The translations under genes and the position numbers were made by a program. Shown one piece after another: positions 1 to 9,205 of a stretch of 64,000 nucleotides of DNA (within the stretch, counting starts at the first letter, position 1; each line of letters starts with the position of its first letter). The stretch spans positions 1-64,000 of the forward strand of contig NZ_VOLC01000025.1 in the NCBI RefSeq assembly GCF_009797935.1, given 5' to 3'. Source of the DNA: Lunatibacter salilacus (GTDB lineage Bacteria; Bacteroidota; Bacteroidia; Cytophagales; Cyclobacteriaceae). Under the pieces are notes generated by a model. The model had not been told where the DNA came from. It saw nothing but the letters and a program-made list of their open reading frames with translations, and searched no databases.

Positions 1-222
1 CGTCATGCTCGATTTCATGTGTTTATAATTGTTTTTTAATGGCCACATGGAATCTCGCAATTATAATCATCCCTCCGTGCGTCGCCTGCGTCATGCTCGA
101 TTTCATATGTTTATAATTGTTTTTAATTGGTCATAACCTGTCCCGTACTGAAGGTCGGGATGGAATCTCGCATGTCCTATAATCATCTCTATGTGAGTCG
201 ATCTCGTCATGCTCGATTTCAT
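1..222 (-). repeat. TGAAA hairpin repeat, about 2.2 tandem units
   Basis: Read on the minus strand, each unit begins TGAAATCGAGCATGACG and ends with AACAATTATAAACA. Units start (plus strand) near 1, 89 and 205, so the periods are 88 and 116 bp. The first 15 bases (ATGAAATCGAGCATG) form an imperfect inverted repeat with an internal CATGCGAGATTCCAT-like block, 12 of 15 positions matching, so a transcript could fold into a hairpin. The longer unit carries an extra CCCG...CGGG stem. The same family occurs at 2011-2193, 8950-9039 and 52007-52207. Confidence 0.85.
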
Positions 223-232
223 GTCCATTATT

Positions 233-454
233 TTAAGAATTTAAAGGTTCTATTTTAAAGCCTGCCTTTAGAACAGCTTCTATAACTTCCTGTTGACTAA
301 TCCCTTCCGGCTTTACGGTAAGGACTTTATTCTTATTAGTGGTATCTACTTCCCAATGACAAATGCCTTCGGCGTCGTTAAGAAAAGGGGTTACTGTTGC
401 TACGCAACTACTGCAATTGATGTTAGTCTTGAATTGAAAATTTTGATCTTCCAT
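233..454 (-). CDS. small HMA-domain metal-binding protein (CopZ-like)
   Basis: A 73-residue protein that is a single heavy-metal-associated domain. The metal-binding motif NCSSC supplies Cys14 and Cys17, and the rest fits the beta-alpha-beta-beta-alpha-beta pattern, ending in a typical AVLKAGFKIE helix and strand. By family it would be a cytosolic Cu(I) or soft-metal chaperone that hands metal to a P-type ATPase. The usual MxCxxC is altered to INCSSC. It lies downstream of and in the same direction as the MFS exporter, about 130 bp away, and is the last gene of the metal/efflux island visible here. There is no signal peptide. The HMA call is firm; the metal and partner are inferred from the copA cassette 9 kb upstream. 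Confidence 0.85.
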   Translation of the reverse strand: MEDQNFQFKTNINCSSCVATVTPFLNDAEGICHWEVDTTNKNKVLTVKPEGISQQEVIEAVLKAGFKIEPLNS

Positions 455-582
455 GTTAATTTAATTTTGATTTAATTTATGTTACAAAGTTGCTCACAAT
501 AGCATTATTTTTTTTACGGTATTTTAAGTTTAGTTTGTAAGATTTACTGAAAACCTAGATATCATTACCGTTTATAATTATA

Positions 583-2010
583 TTATTGTTTAAGCGTTTT
601 GATAGAAAAAGCAGCGACAATTGCTGCAATGGCAGAAACACCCGCTGCGGCTAAAAACGCAGTTTGGAAACCTGAATTTAATGCGATCATATCAGATACA
701 CCTGAAATTTTCACCATGTTGGTTTTTGCTGCAGAAATAGCTACAATAATGGCCAGGCCCAAAGCTGAGCCGACTTGATAGCTGGTATTCACCAAGCCGG
801 AAGCAAGCCCCGTTTCTTCGGGTTTAGCTCCGGACATGGAAGCAATCGTACCCGGAATATAGGCTAAAGACATACCGATTGCTCCCAATAAAGAGGCTGG
901 TAATACGTTCACCAAAAACGTTCCATCAGTAGGGATGGTGCTAAACAAAAGTAATGAAGCAGTAAGTGCTAGTAATCCTGCTATGAGATTTGCTTTAAAA
1001 CCAAAACTTGCTACCAGCTTGCCCGTAACACCCACCATCAAAAACATTATAGCAATAGTCATTGGCAGTAATGCCAACCCACTGTTGAAAGCAGAATAAT
1101 TAAGCGTCTGCTGTAGGTAAAGGTTTAGGAAAAACCACAAGGGTATCCATGATGCAGCCATTAAAGCCATTACTAGGTTACCCGAGGAAAGATTGGGTAC
1201 CTTGAAGATTGTTAAGGGCACAAGTGGCTCATTTCTCTGCTTCTGGATGACAAAGAAGATAATTGACAGTATAAGGGATAGACCTAGCAACCCAACAGTT
1301 TGCAGCGATTTCCATCCTGCACTCTCAGCCGATACGATTGCATATACCGCCATCACCAATGCTGCTGTCGCGAAAATGGCACCTGCAACATCCACCTTCC
1401 CTTTTTGAGTACTGCCTTTGAGCAGCAGGCTTCGGCTATAAAACAGCACTGCAAGTCCTACAGGAATGTTTATAAGGAATACCCAATGCCAGGAAAGCCA
1501 TTCAGTAATGGCACCTCCCAGGAAAACTCCGGCAGAACCGCCAGCGGCGGCAGAAGCACCCCAAAATCCGAACGCCTTATTGAGTTCTTTAGGGTCGGTG
1601 AACTTGGAGAGCAATAAAGTAAGTGCTGCCGGGGCAATTAGGGCAGAACCCAATCCTTGCAGTGCCCTACCCATATTGAGTGCTGCTTCTGACCAAGCTA
1701 CGCCTGCCAAAAGTGATGCGGCTGAAAGGATGGCAAAGCCCCACATAAAAACCTTGCGGGCACCGAATAAATCCGACAATCGCCCACCAAGTAGCAGAAA
1801 GCCACCAAACGAGATCACGTATGCATTAAAAATCCATTGTAAGCCGCTTTGCGAATAGCCGAGGTCTGCTTTTATTGCCGGAAGGGCTACCCCAATAATG
1901 GAGGTGTCCATAATCACCATAAACTGTGCAGTACAGAGTAGGAAAAGTGCCGACCATCGTTTACTGTACGGAGCTGGTTTTTCTATTTGTTGTTTACTTA
2001 TATTTTTCAT
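583..2010 (-). CDS. MFS exporter, DHA2 (14-TM) drug:H+ antiporter type
   Basis: A 475-residue polytopic membrane protein. Near residue 35 it has the DHA2 signature MDTSIIGVALPAI, followed by a GRLSDLFGARKV loop (motif A, between TM2 and TM3) and a WHWVFLINIPVGL segment typical of DHA2 proteins. Length and hydrophobicity suit 14 transmembrane helices. The family exports drugs, dyes or other toxic compounds by proton antiport across the inner membrane. The start at 2010 is the only good one: the N-terminus is short, basic and cytosolic. The ATG abuts a hairpin-repeat array that fills the gap to the TolC-like gene, so the insertion has separated or re-promoted this gene. The substrate cannot be read from the sequence. 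Confidence 0.9.
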   Translation of the reverse strand: MKNISKQQIEKPAPYSKRWSALFLLCTAQFMVIMDTSIIGVALPAIKADLGYSQSGLQWIFNAYVISFGGFLLLGGRLSDLFGARKVFMWGFAILSAASLLAGVAWSEAALNMGRALQGLGSALIAPAALTLLLSKFTDPKELNKAFGFWGASAAAGGSAGVFLGGAITEWLSWHWVFLINIPVGLAVLFYSRSLLLKGSTQKGKVDVAGAIFATAALVMAVYAIVSAESAGWKSLQTVGLLGLSLILSIIFFVIQKQRNEPLVPLTIFKVPNLSSGNLVMALMAASWIPLWFFLNLYLQQTLNYSAFNSGLALLPMTIAIMFLMVGVTGKLVASFGFKANLIAGLLALTASLLLFSTIPTDGTFLVNVLPASLLGAIGMSLAYIPGTIASMSGAKPEETGLASGLVNTSYQVGSALGLAIIVAISAAKTNMVKISGVSDMIALNSGFQTAFLAAAGVSAIAAIVAAFSIKTLKQ

Positions 2011-2193
2011 GTGTCTATAATTGTTTTTCAGTTGTCACATGGAATCTCGCATGGCGGATAGTCATCCCAGTGTGTGTCGCTTGCGTCATGCTCGATTTCA
2101 TCTGTTTATAATTGTTTTTTAATGGTCAGATGGAATCTCGCATGGATTATAATCATCCCAGTGTGTGAGGAGTTTCGTCATGCTCGATTTCAT
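2011..2193 (-). repeat. TGAAA hairpin repeat, two tandem units
   Basis: On the minus strand, two units of the repeat seen at 1-222 fill the gap between the TolC-like gene and the MFS gene. The second unit ends with ACACATGAAA, and that ATG is the start codon of the MFS gene. Each unit has the TGAAATCGAGCATGACG head, a GATGATTATAA-like centre and the CATGCGAGATTCCAT block that can pair with the head. Confidence 0.85.
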
Positions 2194-2219
2194 GATTTCA
2201 TTAAATTTTCAGAGTATGA

Positions 2220-3569
2220 CTAAAGGTTTAACAGTCCAAGAGCATGTTGTAGCTCTAAGTGGAGAATTCGAAGATTATATATAGCATTCAGGTAGTTTAT
2301 CTTGGCTTGTGTCAAAGCCAATTCGGCATCTGTTAATTCAAGCCTAGAGCCCAAACCATTTTTGAACCGGTCATCCATCATAAGGTGGTTCAATTCTGCC
2401 GATTGAACTGTTGCCACCTGGATATCCAATTGAGTATTGGCTTCCTTCCATTTGCTTAAAATGGTGGTCAATTCCGTTTTAACTTCGTCTTTTAAACTCT
2501 TTAGTCGGATATCTTCTTGCTCAGCTTTAATTTTTGCTTGACTGATTTGAGATTGGGTACGGTTGCCGTTAAAGATGGGCAGGGTCAATTGAAGCCCTAA
2601 AAAAGAGGTTCTTGGCAAAGTATATTGCCCAAATCTCATGTCATCTGCCTGTGCCTGTACTTGATATTGTCCAATCAGTGAGAGCTGCGGCAACAACATT
2701 GCTTGTGTAGCTTTTAATTTTCTTTGCTGAAGCTCAATATATAACTGTTGAATATTCAAATCTTTTCGATTTGCTTCAGCAATTTGAAATGCTTCCTCAG
2801 CTAGGTAATTCACACCTTTGCTTCCTTCAATACCGAATTCCAGATTGTCAGTCAATTCCAATTCAGCTGGGTCTTCCAATCCGATAACTCTTTTTAATTC
2901 AAAGCCTGAGACCTCCACATTATTTTTTAAATAAGAAACAGAGGACTTTAAATTTTCCACTGCAATAAAACTTCTCAAGGTATCAGATTTCAAACCTCTT
3001 CCCTGTGCCAATAAGAACCGGGAATCTTGAAGTGCTTTGATGTTCCGTTGCAAACTTTGATCAAGTACACCGAGCTGGCTATTCATCATCAGTATCTCCA
3101 AATACCGGGTAGAAACGAGAAGAGCCACACGACTATGGAGATCAATCGTTTTTTCTTTCTCGATTTTTTCATTTATTCCTGCCGCATTTGTCTGATGCCG
3201 AAGACTTGGTGCAAGGATGGGCTGGATTAAGGACAGATATGCGTTATAAGCATTTTTTCCGCCAACAGCGAGATCCTGTACTGGCCTTTCCGATCCAGCA
3301 AATGAACCTGGTAGAAAAATTGCCTGCCTATCAAAATAATAGGAATAGCCTACGTTTCCTGATATACTGGGCAGTAAACTGCTCTTAGTTTCCCGGGTCA
3401 TTTCTTTGGCATATATTTCTTCCAAAATCTGCACCTGCAATTCTTTATTTCCCTGTTTAGCCATTTCCAAAGCATCTTTGAGGGACAGCGCTTTTTTCTG
3501 TGCATGCACTACATTTAGACTGCTTGTCAACAGCAATACCGCAACTATATTTAAAATATTAGTTTTCAT
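2220..3569 (-). CDS. TolC-family outer-membrane efflux channel
   Basis: A 449-residue protein with a cleavable signal peptide (about residues 1-23, ending VVHAQ), then ALSLKDALEMAKQGN, the usual opening of outer-membrane efflux proteins, and two internally similar long alpha-helical repeats (about 30-230 and 240-445). The second repeat contains LELTDAELALTQAKINYLNAIYN, the typical TolC/OprM helix. It would form the trimeric outer-membrane duct of a tripartite efflux pump. It follows the RND pump gene by 29 bp in the same direction, so adaptor, pump and channel form one transcription unit. The length is normal and no lesion is seen. Substrate specificity is set by the pump, not by this protein. 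Confidence 0.92.
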   Translation of the reverse strand: MKTNILNIVAVLLLTSSLNVVHAQKKALSLKDALEMAKQGNKELQVQILEEIYAKEMTRETKSSLLPSISGNVGYSYYFDRQAIFLPGSFAGSERPVQDLAVGGKNAYNAYLSLIQPILAPSLRHQTNAAGINEKIEKEKTIDLHSRVALLVSTRYLEILMMNSQLGVLDQSLQRNIKALQDSRFLLAQGRGLKSDTLRSFIAVENLKSSVSYLKNNVEVSGFELKRVIGLEDPAELELTDNLEFGIEGSKGVNYLAEEAFQIAEANRKDLNIQQLYIELQQRKLKATQAMLLPQLSLIGQYQVQAQADDMRFGQYTLPRTSFLGLQLTLPIFNGNRTQSQISQAKIKAEQEDIRLKSLKDEVKTELTTILSKWKEANTQLDIQVATVQSAELNHLMMDDRFKNGLGSRLELTDAELALTQAKINYLNAIYNLRILHLELQHALGLLNL

Positions 3570-3598
3570 TTTATTTTCTTTGAGATTTAAAATTAGAA

Positions 3599-6500
3599 TT
3601 ATGCTACAGGAAGGAGTTCGGTTTCGGTATCTTCTTCCGTTATCACTTTCTCAGCTTTTTTGCTGGATAAATAAGAGTAAACAGCGGGGATAATGAACAG
3701 TGTCAATATTCCTGAAAAAACCAATCCTCCTACAATTACAATCCCTAATGACTGGCGGCTATTTGCAGTAAGCGCAATGGGTAAGGCTCCGAATATCATC
3801 GCCAACGAGGTCATTAAAATAGGACGGAAACGTTGCTCTGCCGCCTGTATGACTGCATCCCGTTTTGAAAGTCCTGTATTTTTAAGATGGTTGGCGAATT
3901 CAACGATCAATATCCCGTTTTTGGTAATTAACCCTATCAGTGTAATAATCCCGATCTGGCTGAACACATTTAAACTCTGACCAAACCACGACAGGCTGAG
4001 AATAGCACCGGTTATTGCCATAGGAACCGTGAGCATAATAGTGAGTGGATCAAGCAAGTTTCCGAACTGGGCGGCCAAAATCATATAAATAAGCAACAAG
4101 GCAAGGACTAGGGTAAAGGTGATATTGCCCTGGCTTTCTGTATAATCTCTCGACTGGCCAGCTAACGAAGCTTTGAAAATTTCCCCCAGCACTTCTTTCT
4201 TTATCATTTCGATTTCCTGAATCCCTTCGGCAAGGCTCACTCCGGGAGCCATTGCTGCGGAAACGGTGGCTGAGGTGTATTGGTCATATCGGTATATAGC
4301 GGCAGGACTTACAGATTCCTCTGTTGTTATCAGGTTGCTTAATGGAATCATATTTCCAGATGCCGAACGAACATAGATCGCACTTAAATCACTTTTATCG
4401 TTTCTATGTTCTCGGTCTAACTGCCCAATCACTTCGTACTGACGATCCTCCCGCAAGAAATATCCGTATCGCTGTCCGGAGAAAGAGAGTTGCAAGGTGT
4501 GAGCTACTTCCTCCATTGAAACCCCCATCATGGCAGCTTTCTGACGATCGATATTTATTTTTACCTCTGGTTTATTAATTTTAAGGTCGGCATCAACAAA
4601 CATCAATTTTTTGCTTTGGCGTGCCGCGGCCAAAAATTTTGGAAGCACTGCCGTCAGACTGTCAAGATTTTGCGATTGCAACACAAATTGGATTGGCATA
4701 CCACCACCATAGCGGCTGCCAATAGTAGGTGGCAGGTAGGGAAACAAAAGGAATCCCCTGAATTGCCCTGATGCAGCTCCATATTGGTTGTAGAGGTCCT
4801 GAACGCTGTGCTTTCTTTCTTTTGGATCCTTGAGATAGATGCTCTGTACAGCAACATTCACAGGTGCCGGAGCGGGGATAAAGGAAATTGCAACCATCGA
4901 ATAGGTTTGATACAGCCCATCGGTTGAGTCATTCACATATTTCCCAACCTCGATCATGTGTTTTTTCATATAGTCGAAAGAAACACCTTCGGGAGCAACG
5001 GCGATGAGGTTCATGTTTGAACGATCTTCTATTGGTGCCAATTCGGAAGGAAGACCTTTGCCTACAAAATAAATGAGTGCTGTAGTACCTGCCAAAAAAA
5101 CCCAGGCTAACCATCTGGCCTTCATAAATGTGGTAAGCAAACGAGCATAACCATTATTTAAACTGAGGAAAAAGGGCTCAGTAACTCTGTAAAACCAACT
5201 TGGTTTTTCCTTTTTCTTTAGAAAATAAGCACTCAACATTGGTGTGAGTGTCAATGCCACAAAAGCGGATATCATCACAGAACCCGATACCACAATGGCG
5301 AACTCTTTGAAAAGCTGTCCGCTGATACCTCCCATGAATACAATCGGAAGAAAGACGGCAGCCAGCGTTATAGTAGTCGAAATAACCGCAAAATAGATTT
5401 CTTTCGATCCTTTGAATGCAGCTTGGATGGGCGTCATTCCCTCTTCAATCTTTTTGTAAATATTTTCAAGTACGACTATGGCATCGTCCACTACCAGTCC
5501 TATGGCAAGCACCAATCCTAAAAGGGTAAGTATGTTGATGGAAAATCCAGCCACATACATGATGAAAAATGCGGAAAGTATGGATACTGGAATAGCCAAA
5601 ACCGGAATAATGGTAGACCGCCAATCCCTTAGAAACAGAAAAATGATTAATACAACCAGTCCGAAGGCGATGAACAGGGTTTCTTCTACCTCTTTGATAG
5701 ATTCCCTAACAGAATTGGTATAGTCGAAGCCGATAATCAAACGGTATTCAGACGGGACTTCTTTGCGAAGCTCATCCAACCTTTTGTAAAATTCATCCAC
5801 TACTTCAATGGCGTTCGCACCACGCTGTATCTGAATGGCCACCCCAACACCAACACGGTTCAGATTACCGGTTTCGTTGATAATGGCGGTACGTTCGTTC
5901 ACTTCTCCCAACTCCGCCGAGCCAATATCTTTGAGGCGAATTACAGTATTGCCTACTTGCTTGATAAGCATATCCTCAAAATCATTTACCGAGGTAAGGC
6001 GGCCCATCGTACGGATACTCAGCTCGCTGTTGCTTCCTTCTATCCTACCAGCAGGTAAATCAATGTTCTCCCTATTTAAAGCTTGACGAATGTCTGCGGG
6101 AGTTAATTGATAGGAAGCCAGCTTTGAAGGATCAAATCGAAGGCGCATGGCGTATTTGTGTTCTCCTACAATGGCTACGTTACTGATCCCAGGGATGGAC
6201 TGCATTTTGTCCTTGATAGTGGTCGATGCAAGATGACTTACTTCCTTTATGTCTTTGGTATCGCTTTCTACTTCCAGAAATGCTACCAGATTATCCGGTG
6301 AAGACGCCTTTTGCACAATTGGCGGATCAACATCAGCAGGAAGTTGTTTGCGGGATTTGGCTACTTTATCCCTGACATCATTCAATGCATCCTCGAGGTC
6401 CACCTCACGGTTAAACTCTATTGAAATAATACTAACCTGTTCTCTGGATTCAGAAGAAATGGTACGTATTCCGCTTGCTTCCGCGATAGATTCTTCCATA

Positions 6501-6697
6501 GGCCGCGTAAGCTTTGAGGCAATTACGTCCGGGCTTGCTCCGGGATAGAAAGTAATTACCGAAATCACGGGGGGTTCTGTTAACGGAAATTCGCGAACAC
6601 CTAATTGTTTCCATCCTACTATTCCTAAAATAATAAGCAGGAGAGAAAATACTCCGGCCAAAACCGGTTTTTTAATACTTAAAGATGAAATACTCAT
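3599..6697 (-). CDS. RND efflux pump, HAE1/AcrB type
   Basis: A 1032-residue inner-membrane RND transporter. It has the N-terminal TM1 (about 12-32), a large periplasmic loop with the VREFPLTEPPVISV and YPGASPDVIASKLTRPME motifs, a TM2-6 block containing GLVVDDAIVVLEN near residue 404 (the paired Asp proton-relay residues of TM4), a second periplasmic loop, and a C-terminal TM block with the GLITKNGILIVEFAN motif. The two TM4 aspartates point to HAE1 drug pumps rather than CusA-type metal pumps. It is driven by the proton gradient and works with the adaptor encoded 21 bp upstream and the TolC-like channel downstream. A co-exported metal cannot be excluded, given the neighbouring copper genes. 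Confidence 0.93.
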   Translation of the reverse strand: MSISSLSIKKPVLAGVFSLLLIILGIVGWKQLGVREFPLTEPPVISVITFYPGASPDVIASKLTRPMEESIAEASGIRTISSESREQVSIISIEFNREVDLEDALNDVRDKVAKSRKQLPADVDPPIVQKASSPDNLVAFLEVESDTKDIKEVSHLASTTIKDKMQSIPGISNVAIVGEHKYAMRLRFDPSKLASYQLTPADIRQALNRENIDLPAGRIEGSNSELSIRTMGRLTSVNDFEDMLIKQVGNTVIRLKDIGSAELGEVNERTAIINETGNLNRVGVGVAIQIQRGANAIEVVDEFYKRLDELRKEVPSEYRLIIGFDYTNSVRESIKEVEETLFIAFGLVVLIIFLFLRDWRSTIIPVLAIPVSILSAFFIMYVAGFSINILTLLGLVLAIGLVVDDAIVVLENIYKKIEEGMTPIQAAFKGSKEIYFAVISTTITLAAVFLPIVFMGGISGQLFKEFAIVVSGSVMISAFVALTLTPMLSAYFLKKKEKPSWFYRVTEPFFLSLNNGYARLLTTFMKARWLAWVFLAGTTALIYFVGKGLPSELAPIEDRSNMNLIAVAPEGVSFDYMKKHMIEVGKYVNDSTDGLYQTYSMVAISFIPAPAPVNVAVQSIYLKDPKERKHSVQDLYNQYGAASGQFRGFLLFPYLPPTIGSRYGGGMPIQFVLQSQNLDSLTAVLPKFLAAARQSKKLMFVDADLKINKPEVKINIDRQKAAMMGVSMEEVAHTLQLSFSGQRYGYFLREDRQYEVIGQLDREHRNDKSDLSAIYVRSASGNMIPLSNLITTEESVSPAAIYRYDQYTSATVSAAMAPGVSLAEGIQEIEMIKKEVLGEIFKASLAGQSRDYTESQGNITFTLVLALLLIYMILAAQFGNLLDPLTIMLTVPMAITGAILSLSWFGQSLNVFSQIGIITLIGLITKNGILIVEFANHLKNTGLSKRDAVIQAAEQRFRPILMTSLAMIFGALPIALTANSRQSLGIVIVGGLVFSGILTLFIIPAVYSYLSSKKAEKVITEEDTETELLPVA

Positions 6698-6718
6698 AAT
6701 GGCTAGATTTTAGGTTAA

Positions 6719-7789
6719 TTAGTTGGAAATTAACGCCTTGACGGGAGTACCATCTCCTAAGCGCAACATGTTTGAAACAATGAGACTGTCGTTGGTTGTA
6801 ATGCCAGTTGTGATGATCGCATCCGTTTCTGTCCTGTTGCTTATGGTTACTCCCACTGGTTTCGCCATTCCATTTTTTATGACAAAAACAGTATAACCCT
6901 TATCACTTGGAGCAAGGGCCTCGGTTGGCACCAATATTCCTTTTGCGCCTTTATGTGAAACACGGAAATAGACTTTTGCAGAAAGACCTGCACGAAACTG
7001 ACCGTCAGTATTATTTGTAATTGCCTGAACCTGCAAGCTCCTGCCTTGAACGTCAAGGCCCGGTTCGGTAGCACTGATCGTTGCCGTGTACTCTTGGTCA
7101 GACAATTCGGAAGTAAACCTGATTTTATCACCTGTCTGTATCAAAGGCAGGTATTTTTCCGGAACAGAGAAATTGATTTTGATACTACTTTGATCTTGCA
7201 GCATCACCAGCTCTGCCCCTGGGGTAACATAGGCCCCTTGAAATACTTTTGAAATTCCGATTTCTCCTGAAAATGGAGCCCGAATTACCGTCTTGGCCAG
7301 TTCCACATGAAGCACTTCTTGCTGTGCTTCTAAGGAGCGGAAACGCATTAACGCTTCATCGTATTCCCGCTGCCTGACGGTTTCGGTTTTTAAGAGATTA
7401 CCCATCCGTTCTTTGTTCAGCTCCGCCAGCTCCAGTTCAGCATCCACCTGTTTTAATCGGGATTTGATGTCACCGTCATTCAGTGTGTAAAGCACAGCTC
7501 CCTGAGTAACATAGTTGCCATCTTCAAAGGCTACCTGGGTAATCTTTTGAGGAAGTTCGCTGACAATGGACACTTCCCGATTAGAAGTCATTGTTCCCAC
7601 AACAGCTTCTTCATGATTGAGCTGTTGTTCCTGTGCGATGATAATGTCTACCGGCAATCTGCTGGCATCTGCGTTAGCTGTTGGGGTTTCTCCTGTTGAC
7701 TTTTCCGGCTTGGTCTCACAAGCAATCAATAAGATGCCCACTAGTGGAATTAAAATTCCCAACCTTTGTGTTTTTGATTTAAATAACAT
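6719..7789 (-). CDS. RND periplasmic adaptor (membrane fusion protein), lipoprotein
   Basis: A 356-residue adaptor. The N-terminus is a lipoprotein signal with lipobox LLIACE, so it should be anchored by Cys24. Next come a lipoyl/barrel-sandwich half (VVGTMTSNREVSIVSELPQ), a coiled-coil hairpin (about 110-160), the second lipoyl half (VIRAPFSGEIGISKVFQGAY), a beta-barrel and a membrane-proximal domain (VPTEALAPSDKGYTVFVI). It bridges the RND pump and the TolC-like channel. No methionine/histidine-rich metal-binding N-terminus of the CusB kind is visible. It is the first gene of the three-gene pump operon, and a candidate Bacteroidota promoter lies about 45 bp upstream of the ATG. Confidence 0.92.
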   Translation of the reverse strand: MLFKSKTQRLGILIPLVGILLIACETKPEKSTGETPTANADASRLPVDIIIAQEQQLNHEEAVVGTMTSNREVSIVSELPQKITQVAFEDGNYVTQGAVLYTLNDGDIKSRLKQVDAELELAELNKERMGNLLKTETVRQREYDEALMRFRSLEAQQEVLHVELAKTVIRAPFSGEIGISKVFQGAYVTPGAELVMLQDQSSIKINFSVPEKYLPLIQTGDKIRFTSELSDQEYTATISATEPGLDVQGRSLQVQAITNNTDGQFRAGLSAKVYFRVSHKGAKGILVPTEALAPSDKGYTVFVIKNGMAKPVGVTISNRTETDAIITTGITTNDSLIVSNMLRLGDGTPVKALISN

Positions 7790-7810
7790 AGTCTTATGTT
7801 TAATGATGTA

Positions 7811-8403
7811 ACAAACAATTAAATTTATAGCACAAAGATAGAGGTGGGGTTTGCTGTCTTTTTGATGATATTACAGGGAAGAGTTATGATATTTACTTTT
7901 TGTTATTTGTTATTTTTCAGTTTAAGTAAATACGACTTCAGGAATGTTAATAAAACAATATATTTATTTGTTATTTGAAATTATACGGTGTTAGAGCTAC
8001 ATGATTAAAAAAGTGACATCCTGGTCTCATAAAGGACAAGATTTCGCTTTATGATTATATTAAAAAGACTATGCGAAATACGTCTAAGGAATACATTACA
8101 ATGGAATTAAATGATTCAGATAAATTTTCTTAATCCGCACACCGCAATACAAAAAGTGAAAAAACGATAACATGCATGTGCATCACCAACCGTGAATAAA
8201 TCCTACCCAAACGGATTTTATATATAGACTGGTTCATTTTTCAAAAAGTTAAGCTGGCTTACAGCTAGTTTGTAGTTAAATAAGACACACAAATAATGAC
8301 TTAGCGATATACTATTGAATCAATTTTTGGGCAATCTAAAACATTTGTCTTATAACTTATCTAGCCCATTGTACTTTGGATTTCGTACCCGGATAAAATA
8401 TTT
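7811..8403. other. intergenic region upstream of the RND operon
   Basis: This 590-bp AT-rich gap lies between the RND adaptor and an HMA-AraC regulator gene. The adaptor-proximal end holds a promoter-like element. A short plus-strand open stretch ending near 8132 (…KEYITMELNDSDKFS) reads like the tail of some protein, but has no recognisable start or family. Nothing else is supported. Confidence 0.5.
7833..7840 (-). promoter_or_regulatory. candidate -7 element (TATCTTTG) for the RND operon
   Basis: On the minus strand the sequence TATCTTTG matches the Bacteroidota TAnnTTTG -7 consensus and lies about 45 bp before the adaptor ATG at 7789. No convincing -33 TTTG is present, so the call rests on the -7 box and its position. 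Confidence 0.4.
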
Positions 8404-8952
8404 TTAGATCTTTTGTAGGTGCCTTGTTCGTTTATAATAGGAAGAAGTAAGGCCGGTGTACTTTTTTAACTGATTGGATAAGTAGGCGGGACTGCTGTAG
8501 CCTAAAGCGTAAGCAATATCTGACAGCGATTGATCCGTATAGACCAAAAACTCTTTTACTTTCTCAATCTTCTTTGAAATGATAAATTTTTCGAGGGTGT
8601 ATCCCTCTAAAGATGAGAACAGGGAACTTAACGAATCATAGTCTTTCCGCAATTCGTTACTGATAAGTGTCGAAAATTTGACCGTTTCGCCAGTATTCAG
8701 TTGTTCATTAATACCTCTTTCAACTGCGCTTTTAATCTGGTCAATAATCTTTTGATTCTTGCTGTATAATAAATCGAAGCCGATTGTTTGTAACTTAGCT
8801 CTAATAACATGCTCTTCAAAAATTATATCCATTTCTTTCAGAATTACCTCACCTAATCGTATTTCGGTAATTTCCAGACCAAGTTTTGGCAGCTCTTCAG
8901 ATAGAACGTAAATGCACCTATCGCATACCATTCCTTTGATTAATAGTTTCAT
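8404..8952 (-). CDS. HMA-like metal-binding domain fused to AraC-type HTH regulator
   Basis: A 182-residue protein in two parts. Residues 1-65 form an HMA-like fold starting MKLLIKGMVCDRC, with the Cys10/Cys13 pair of metal chaperones. Residues about 95-180 are an AraC/XylS-type DNA-binding domain (LSDIAYALGYSSPAYLSNQLKKYTGL). No periplasmic or sugar-binding domain is present, so this is a compact one-component regulator whose sensor is probably the CxxC pair, suggesting Cu(I) or another thiophilic metal. It is a paralogue of the protein at 12174-12737, and the two flank copA. Its ATG directly abuts a hairpin-repeat unit, so its native promoter has been displaced or replaced. Domain calls are firm; the ligand is inferred. 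Confidence 0.85.
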   Translation of the reverse strand: MKLLIKGMVCDRCIYVLSEELPKLGLEITEIRLGEVILKEMDIIFEEHVIRAKLQTIGFDLLYSKNQKIIDQIKSAVERGINEQLNTGETVKFSTLISNELRKDYDSLSSLFSSLEGYTLEKFIISKKIEKVKEFLVYTDQSLSDIAYALGYSSPAYLSNQLKKYTGLTSSYYKRTRHLQKI

Positions 8953-9039
8953 GTGTTTATAATCGTTTTTTAAAGGTCACATGGAATCTCGCAATTTTAA
9001 TCATCCCTCCGTGCGTCGCCTGCGTCATGCTCGATTTCA
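8950..9039 (-). repeat. TGAAA hairpin repeat, single unit
   Basis: One unit of the dispersed repeat, minus strand, beginning TGAAATCGAGCATGACG at about 9039. Its end runs into the ATGAAA start of the HMA-AraC gene. TGAAA occurs at both edges, consistent with either a 5-bp target duplication or site-specific insertion next to TGAAA. Confidence 0.85.
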
Positions 9040-9205
9040 ACGTTTAAAATGATTATTGAGAATTCATGATATTATAAAGCTAAAAGTCTGATTTTGTTGA
9101 CATTAAAATGTTACGTTATACTTTATTGCTGTTAAGCTGATAATTAACTTTTGTTTTGTTTTAGCGATTGATAGTCAGCTCATTCGGAATATCGGTCAGG
9201 AACAA

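Noticed and set aside
1-222. Short ORFs inside the repeat (MKSSMTQATHGG…)
   Set aside because: Most units have a 23-28 codon frame from ATGAAATCGAGC, but the frame shifts between units after the first third (compare 2100-2190 with 9-88), so the DNA structure, not a peptide, is conserved.
3599-7789. Reading the RND system as a CusBA copper pump
   Set aside because: The pump has the HAE1 TM4 motif with two aspartates and the adaptor lacks a Met/His-rich metal site; only its location suggests copper.
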